A stretch of DNA of 9,462 nt, from assembly GCA_937998635.1 (NCBI GenBank), contig CALLDA010000090.1, forward strand, positions 1 through 9,462, in the 5' to 3' direction. The stretch comes from an uncultured Pseudomonadales bacterium. GTDB lineage: Bacteria > Pseudomonadota > Gammaproteobacteria > Pseudomonadales > Porticoccaceae. Position 1 is the stretch's first letter. The number at the start of each line of letters is the position of its first letter. Under the pieces are notes generated by a model. The model was not told the DNA's origin. It worked only from the letters and a program-made list of their open reading frames with translations, and searched no databases. Shown one piece after another: positions 5,810-9,462 of the stretch. The position numbers and the translations under genes were made by a program.

Positions 5810-7783
5810 TTATTTTTTATAAGTTTTGAGGGTCACATCTATATAGTCGATATGTTCTTTGACATAAAAGGGCCGTATATGATTGTCGTCTTTATAAATA
5901 GGGGTGCCATCACTTAGCGTGGTAGCGCACGTTCCATCCTGGCAAAAATGTGCAGCCGCATCGATCACCTGTGCCTGAGTGCGCTCAGCCAATTCCGTCA
6001 ACAAGTCCTGCAGTGCAGCCTGCTTTGGGTCATATTTTTGTGAACGACTGGCCCTGGGGTTATTAATATATCCGGCAAGCCGAGAACCATTAATAAATGC
6101 TTTGGGATCAAAGGAGTTACCACTCGGGTTATCGGTGATAAGAAAAACATTTTTGACTGCAGAAATTTTAGTAATAATTTCCTCCAGGGACTGCAAAGCG
6201 TGGCCAATACCGCCTTCGTCGAAATATATTTTTTCACCATCCATTAAATAATAGTAATGGTCTTCTCCAGGCTGAGGTTTCTCATCTTCACTTAAATAAC
6301 GGGCTGAAAAGCCAATTACCACTGAGTCAATTTCTGGAGACAGAGCATATTTGATCACGGCATCCCGATACGCAGCGCTACAGGAACGGTGATGATCTTC
6401 GTAGACACCTGGAATCGGTGGGCAACCGGGGCGAGTCGCAAAAACAGCGGTTTTGGTTTTATCTGGATGCTCATCGATGAGTTGAACAATGCGCGGCGCA
6501 TATTGTTCGATATGTGAATCACCCCAAAATAGAACCTTTTGCTCAGTTCCGGATTTGATGAGTAGTTTTTGATTGTTAATGGTAATTGGGCTAAGACCGT
6601 CCGGGTATTCCCAGTCGTCGATAGCCTGATTGACGATGGCAATGTACTGAGAGTTATTTCGTGGGGCAGGTTTTCCATACAGTGTGCTGAGGCCAACAAG
6701 CAACAAAATTACAGACAGTACAACTAGAAAGTAGGTGGTTTTTTGGCTGCTGTGTTTGCGGATATTTTTTTCTATAAATTCATAAGTCAGCGCGGCCAGA
6801 GCAAAACTGATAATAATGGCCAGCACAGCTTCCAGGTAACTCGTGTATTGCAGAATCCTGAACATCGACAGCACTGACCAGTGCCAGAGATACAGAGGAA
6901 AACTAATCAGGCCAATATAAACCATCGCCCGGTGACTCAAGACGCGTTGGTTAAGCCACGATCCTGGTGTCGAAATTAATAGAAAAGCGCCGAGAGTGGG
7001 CACTAAGGCCCAGCCACCGATAAGGACTTTGTCTCTATCCAGGAAGCCTATGGCGACGATGATCAGGCCGATCCCCAGGGTCGCACGGAAGTTTGAGCTC
7101 GAAGAGGTTTCTGGCAACCATCTGGACAGGCCATGTTGTTTATGGCGAATCGCGTAAGCTAATATACCGCCGATCATTAATTCCCAAAAACGGTTGGTGG
7201 GCCAATAAAAGGCTGCTTCTGATGATATAGCGTAGGTGGTGTACAGGTTGGCGCAAAAAGAAATAGCGGCAATAAAAACGACAAATATTAAAAGGTTAGA
7301 TTTGTATTTCCAGGCTAGCCCCAGGAGCAATGGCCAAAAAATGTAAAATTGCTCCTCTACCCCCAGGGACCAGAGATGCAAGAGTGGCTTGGTTTCTGAA
7401 ATGGTGTCGAAATAGCCAGCCTCGTTGTAGAGGACGAAATTAGACACAAAGCCGATCGCTCCAGCAACATGTTTGCCTAACTGACTTAGCTCATCTGGAA
7501 ATAATATATACCAGCCAAACAGGAGTGTCGTTGATAACACGACTATCAGGGCTGGAAAAATACGTCTTATACGTCGAGAATAAAACTCTATATAGCTGAA
7601 GCTGTTTTTTTCTAGATTATCAAAAATGATCCCTGAGATAAGAAATCCGGATATAACAAAAAATATATCGACGCCGGCGAATCCGCCCTGAATATATTTT
7701 GGGAAGGCATGAAAGCAAATTACGGAGAGAACTGCGATTGCTCGCAGCCCATCTATATCTGGCCGATACTTAACGTGGAGCAT
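5810..7783 (-). CDS. OafA/YrhL-type membrane O-acyltransferase with C-terminal SGNH domain
   Basis: The 657-residue protein joins an acyltransferase-3 membrane domain (about 1-370) to a soluble SGNH hydrolase-like domain (about 410-657). The membrane part starts with YRPDIDGLRAIAVL (6-19), has His25 in CFHAFP, GFAGVDIFFVISGF (34-47), the basic RRIRRIFP (70-77) and LHLWSLGVEEQFY (135-147), all hallmarks of the family. About ten membrane helices can be counted up to 368. In the SGNH part, GDSH (421-424) supplies the nucleophile Ser423 and DDNH (632-635) the Asp-His pair, so the catalytic set is complete. Known relatives acetylate O-antigen, capsule, peptidoglycan or other glycans from a cytoplasmic acyl-CoA donor to the periplasmic face. 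The acceptor here is unknown. No good ribosome site is seen; an in-frame TGA seven codons upstream restricts the start. Several stretches fall near 30% GC, lower than the flanking genes, which suggests separate acquisition. Confidence 0.93.
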   Translation of the reverse strand: MLHVKYRPDIDGLRAIAVLSVICFHAFPKYIQGGFAGVDIFFVISGFLISGIIFDNLEKNSFSYIEFYSRRIRRIFPALIVVLSTTLLFGWYILFPDELSQLGKHVAGAIGFVSNFVLYNEAGYFDTISETKPLLHLWSLGVEEQFYIFWPLLLGLAWKYKSNLLIFVVFIAAISFCANLYTTYAISSEAAFYWPTNRFWELMIGGILAYAIRHKQHGLSRWLPETSSSSNFRATLGIGLIIVAIGFLDRDKVLIGGWALVPTLGAFLLISTPGSWLNQRVLSHRAMVYIGLISFPLYLWHWSVLSMFRILQYTSYLEAVLAIIISFALAALTYEFIEKNIRKHSSQKTTYFLVVLSVILLLVGLSTLYGKPAPRNNSQYIAIVNQAIDDWEYPDGLSPITINNQKLLIKSGTEQKVLFWGDSHIEQYAPRIVQLIDEHPDKTKTAVFATRPGCPPIPGVYEDHHRSCSAAYRDAVIKYALSPEIDSVVIGFSARYLSEDEKPQPGEDHYYYLMDGEKIYFDEGGIGHALQSLEEIITKISAVKNVFLITDNPSGNSFDPKAFINGSRLAGYINNPRASRSQKYDPKQAALQDLLTELAERTQAQVIDAAAHFCQDGTCATTLSDGTPIYKDDNHIRPFYVKEHIDYIDVTLKTYKK

Positions 7784-7830
7784 GTGGCTATCAGGTCTCG
7801 CTCAGAACATAGACGGCTTGGGGCTTATTA

Positions 7831-7857
7831 CATCGTTCCGCGATGCAGAATATCTGC
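7831..7857. repeat. Two overlapping-edge small hairpins between oxidoreductase and acyltransferase
   Basis: CATCG-N5-CGATG (7831-7845) and GCAGA-N3-TCTGC (7845-7857) follow one another in the 111-base gap. Each has perfect 5-base arms. They could be processing or attenuation hairpins in the leftward transcript, but no T run follows, so neither is a standard terminator. Confidence 0.3.
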
Positions 7858-7894
7858 GAAGTGGACTGGACTGGCTTGAAAGTGGTGCAAGGAT

Positions 7895-8935
7895 TTAGCC
7901 AACAATCCCCGCCATCAATTCCAGCCCTTCCTTGGTTGTATCCGCGCCAAGTAGCATAGTAGATACATGACCCGCTTTACCCGCTTCGATCCAGCGTTGA
8001 GCGTGATCACGAATACGATCAACCGGGCCAACCAGATTACAGGCATCGACCAGTTCGTCAGGCACCAGAGCCGCAGCTTCAGCTTTTTTACCGTCCAGGT
8101 ACAGATCCTGAATTTTCACGGCTTGCTCTTCAAAGCCCAACCGCTTGGCATAATCGTTATAAAAGTTTTTGCTGCGGGCGCCCATGCCACCAATATAAAG
8201 CGCCAGATTATCTTTGATCGGTTGTCGACATTTTTCGAGATCATCACCGATGATGACCCGGACAAAAGGTGCAATCTGGAAGTCATCTAGCGTTTTATTG
8301 CCAGCTACTGCAAAGCCCTCTTTGACAGGTTCTTCAAAAACATGGAATTTGCCAGGATCCATCCACACCGGGAAAAACCCGTCCGCCACTTCGGCAGCAG
8401 CTTTAACACCTGCCGGGGTGATGGTGGCAGCAAATATTGGGATTTCCTCATTACAGTGCAAAATACTTTTGAGTGGTTTGCCCATACCGGTGGCACCTTC
8501 GCCGTTATAGGGCAATTGGTATTGCTTGCCATCGAAGGTGGCAGGCGCTTCGCGCGCAAAAATTTGTTTCATAATGGCGATATATTCTTTCAAGCGGGTG
8601 ACCGGTTTGCCGTAGGGCACGCCGTGCCAACCCTCTACTACCTGTGGTCCTGAAGCGCCGAGGCCGACAATAAATCGATTGCCCGACAGGTGGCTTAATG
8701 ACATTGCGGTCATCGCCGCCATAGCCGGAGAGCGGGCGGGCATTTGCATAATCGCGGTGCCAACCTTAATGGTGGATGTATTAGCCAGAATCCAGGTGGC
8801 GGTGGTCACCGCATCGGCACCATAGGCTTCAGCCGTCCACACTGAGTCGTAACCAAGACTCTCTGCATGCTTGATGGTATCGAGGGGTATGCGCAAGGTG
8901 CTGCCGGAGTAACCGGTCATTAGGCCGAGTTTCAT
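7895..8935 (-). CDS. LLM-class oxidoreductase, Rv3520c-like (predicted F420-dependent)
   Basis: The 346-residue single-barrel protein matches, along its whole length, the Rv3520c-like branch of luciferase-like oxidoreductases as I know it. Characteristic stretches are RIPLDTIKHAESLGYDSVWT (15-34), AEAYGADAV (35-43), KVGTAIMQMPARSPAM (57-72), VGLGASGPQVVEGWHG (90-105), ATGMGKPLKS (148-157), ALYIGGMGARSKNFYND (245-261) and KIQDLYLDG (274-282). This branch is annotated as probably using coenzyme F420 on the strength of actinobacterial members, but FMN use is equally possible in this host. It likely reduces or oxidises a hydrophobic carbonyl or alcohol in the cytoplasm; the substrate is unknown. 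It differs clearly from the second luciferase-like protein at 4582-5679, so the two are not recent duplicates. AAAGGA seven bases upstream supports the start. It lies 229 bases after the FadL-like gene and 111 before the acyltransferase, all leftward. Confidence 0.92.
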   Translation of the reverse strand: MKLGLMTGYSGSTLRIPLDTIKHAESLGYDSVWTAEAYGADAVTTATWILANTSTIKVGTAIMQMPARSPAMAAMTAMSLSHLSGNRFIVGLGASGPQVVEGWHGVPYGKPVTRLKEYIAIMKQIFAREAPATFDGKQYQLPYNGEGATGMGKPLKSILHCNEEIPIFAATITPAGVKAAAEVADGFFPVWMDPGKFHVFEEPVKEGFAVAGNKTLDDFQIAPFVRVIIGDDLEKCRQPIKDNLALYIGGMGARSKNFYNDYAKRLGFEEQAVKIQDLYLDGKKAEAAALVPDELVDACNLVGPVDRIRDHAQRWIEAGKAGHVSTMLLGADTTKEGLELMAGIVG

Positions 8936-8942
8936 TTGTCTG

Positions 8943-8948
8943 TCCTTT
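8943..8948 (-). promoter_or_regulatory. Ribosome binding site of the Rv3520c-like oxidoreductase
   Basis: On the minus strand AAAGGA lies seven bases before the ATG at 8935. This supports full-length translation from that codon. Confidence 0.75.
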
Positions 8949-9077
8949 TAAACGTGGTTTTTCGAATTGCCTGGATTTTAATTTCGCCGAAAGACAAAGA
9001 GTCTCTACAGGGTTTTACAGGTTCGCGTATGGCGCCTACTTTACCGTGGCGATGAGGCATTGCAAGTGTATCCGCTT

Positions 9078-9119
9078 AGCCTGACGGGCGCTGGGATAGG
9101 GAAAGGGGTAAGTCAGGCT
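9078..9119. repeat. 8-bp inverted repeat enclosing a G-quadruplex motif
   Basis: AGCCTGAC (9078-9085) and GTCAGGCT (9112-9119) are perfect inverted copies. The 26-base centre holds four G runs on the plus strand: 9086-9088, 9093-9095, 9099-9101 and 9105-9108, with linkers of 4, 3 and 3 bases. This fits the canonical four-run G-quadruplex pattern. It lies between the end of the FadL-like gene and the start of the oxidoreductase, both leftward, so transcripts carry the C-rich strand. No T run follows on the minus strand, so it is not a standard terminator. Confidence 0.7.
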
Positions 9120-9164
9120 GATGATAAGGTCGGGCGATGATTGATCTTGTATCTGGGAGGAGGG

Positions 9165-9462
9165 TTACAGAGGCTGGCTCCAGGCGATATTAATAGCATT
9201 TACATAGGGTCTTGCGTATTCCCTGGCACCTGGGAACAGTGCCGAAGGGCCACCATAATAGCCTCCACTTATACGGGCGTAAGCCATATGTAATTCCTTG
9301 CCTTCGGGAGTTTTCCAGGTGAAGCCTATGCTTGCCGCTCGTATTGGGTTAGAAGCAATGACGCCAAAGGTGACTGATTCGATATTGTTATCATTGGCTG
9401 CGGGTCCGTAGGTATAGCCAGCCCGCAAAGTGAGTGATGGCGAAGCACTATAGATAATACCC
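9165..9462 (-). CDS. FadL/OmpP1-type outer-membrane porin, C-terminal end (5' end outside window)
   Basis: The frame is open from the right edge to a TAA at 9167-9165, giving the last 99 residues. It shows alternating polar and apolar beta-strands typical of an outer-membrane barrel: SLTLRAGYTYG, SVTFGVIASNPIRAASIGFTW, KELHMAYARI and a final YVNAINIAWSQPL strand. The Leu-Arg-Ala-Gly-Tyr strand, a segment resembling the FNILAPGV stretch, and the following glycine-aromatic strand fit FadL/OmpP1/TodX porins, which carry long-chain fatty acids or aromatic hydrocarbons across the outer membrane. The last residue is Leu where Phe is more common in barrel proteins. The true start lies outside the window. 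It heads the leftward set and fits import of a hydrophobic substrate for the nearby oxidoreductases. Another barrel family is possible. Confidence 0.72.
   Translation of the reverse strand, partial: GIIYSASPSLTLRAGYTYGPAANDNNIESVTFGVIASNPIRAASIGFTWKTPEGKELHMAYARISGGYYGGPSALFPGAREYARPYVNAINIAWSQPL

Noticed and set aside
6355..6699. ORF of 114 codons within the acyltransferase gene on the same strand
   Set aside because: It is an out-of-frame shadow of the SGNH domain coding sequence, which is intact in its own frame.
9007..9023. Short direct repeat ACAGG with 10-base period, considered as a regulatory repeat
   Set aside because: Only two copies of five to six bases; this is expected by chance.
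9165..9428. A complete 87-residue protein starting at a TTG at 9428
   Set aside because: The frame stays open to the right edge and the upstream residues continue the beta-strand pattern, so it is the end of a larger porin gene.

Overview
The window looks like part of the chromosome of a Gram-negative bacterium, most likely a marine-type gammaproteobacterium. It has the end of an outer-membrane FadL/OmpP1-type porin, a small exported periplasmic protein, Shine-Dalgarno-led genes and a moderate GC content. The lineage is inferred from the style of the genes; no marker gene is present. No rRNA, tRNA, CRISPR array, transposase, integrase or plasmid/phage origin was seen.

Left part, bases 1-2372: a sodium-coupled NSS-family transporter runs leftward off the window edge. 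It is divergent from a rightward acyl-CoA dehydrogenase. The 301-base gap between them holds four short inverted repeats and a candidate promoter. A clear Rho-independent terminator (2452-2483) closes the dehydrogenase unit.

Middle, 2603-4581: an acetyl-CoA hydrolase/CoA-transferase family protein and a small secreted, Met-rich, four-cysteine protein are both rightward. A convergent gap with AT-rich and GC-rich inverted repeats follows.

Right part, 4582-9462: four leftward genes. In order of transcription they are the 3' end of a FadL-like outer-membrane porin (its 5' end is outside the window), an Rv3520c-type luciferase-like oxidoreductase (predicted F420 or FMN), an OafA-type membrane acyltransferase with a C-terminal SGNH domain, and a second luciferase-like oxidoreductase with the LuxA-type EHHFTDY motif. 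The gaps are 111-229 bases, so one tight operon is not certain.

Taken together, a lipid-importing porin, an acyl-CoA dehydrogenase, a CoA-transferase/hydrolase and two flavin- or F420-type oxidoreductases suggest catabolism of a hydrophobic compound (fatty acid, terpenoid, steroid side chain or similar). The substrate cannot be read from the sequence. The acyltransferase is AT-richer and functionally different, so it may be an insertion into this neighbourhood. The points most worth a second look are the missing catalytic Glu in the CoA-transferase, the relocated catalytic Glu in the dehydrogenase, a G-quadruplex motif in the loop of an inverted repeat near 9100, and the pairing of two distinct luciferase-like oxidoreductases.
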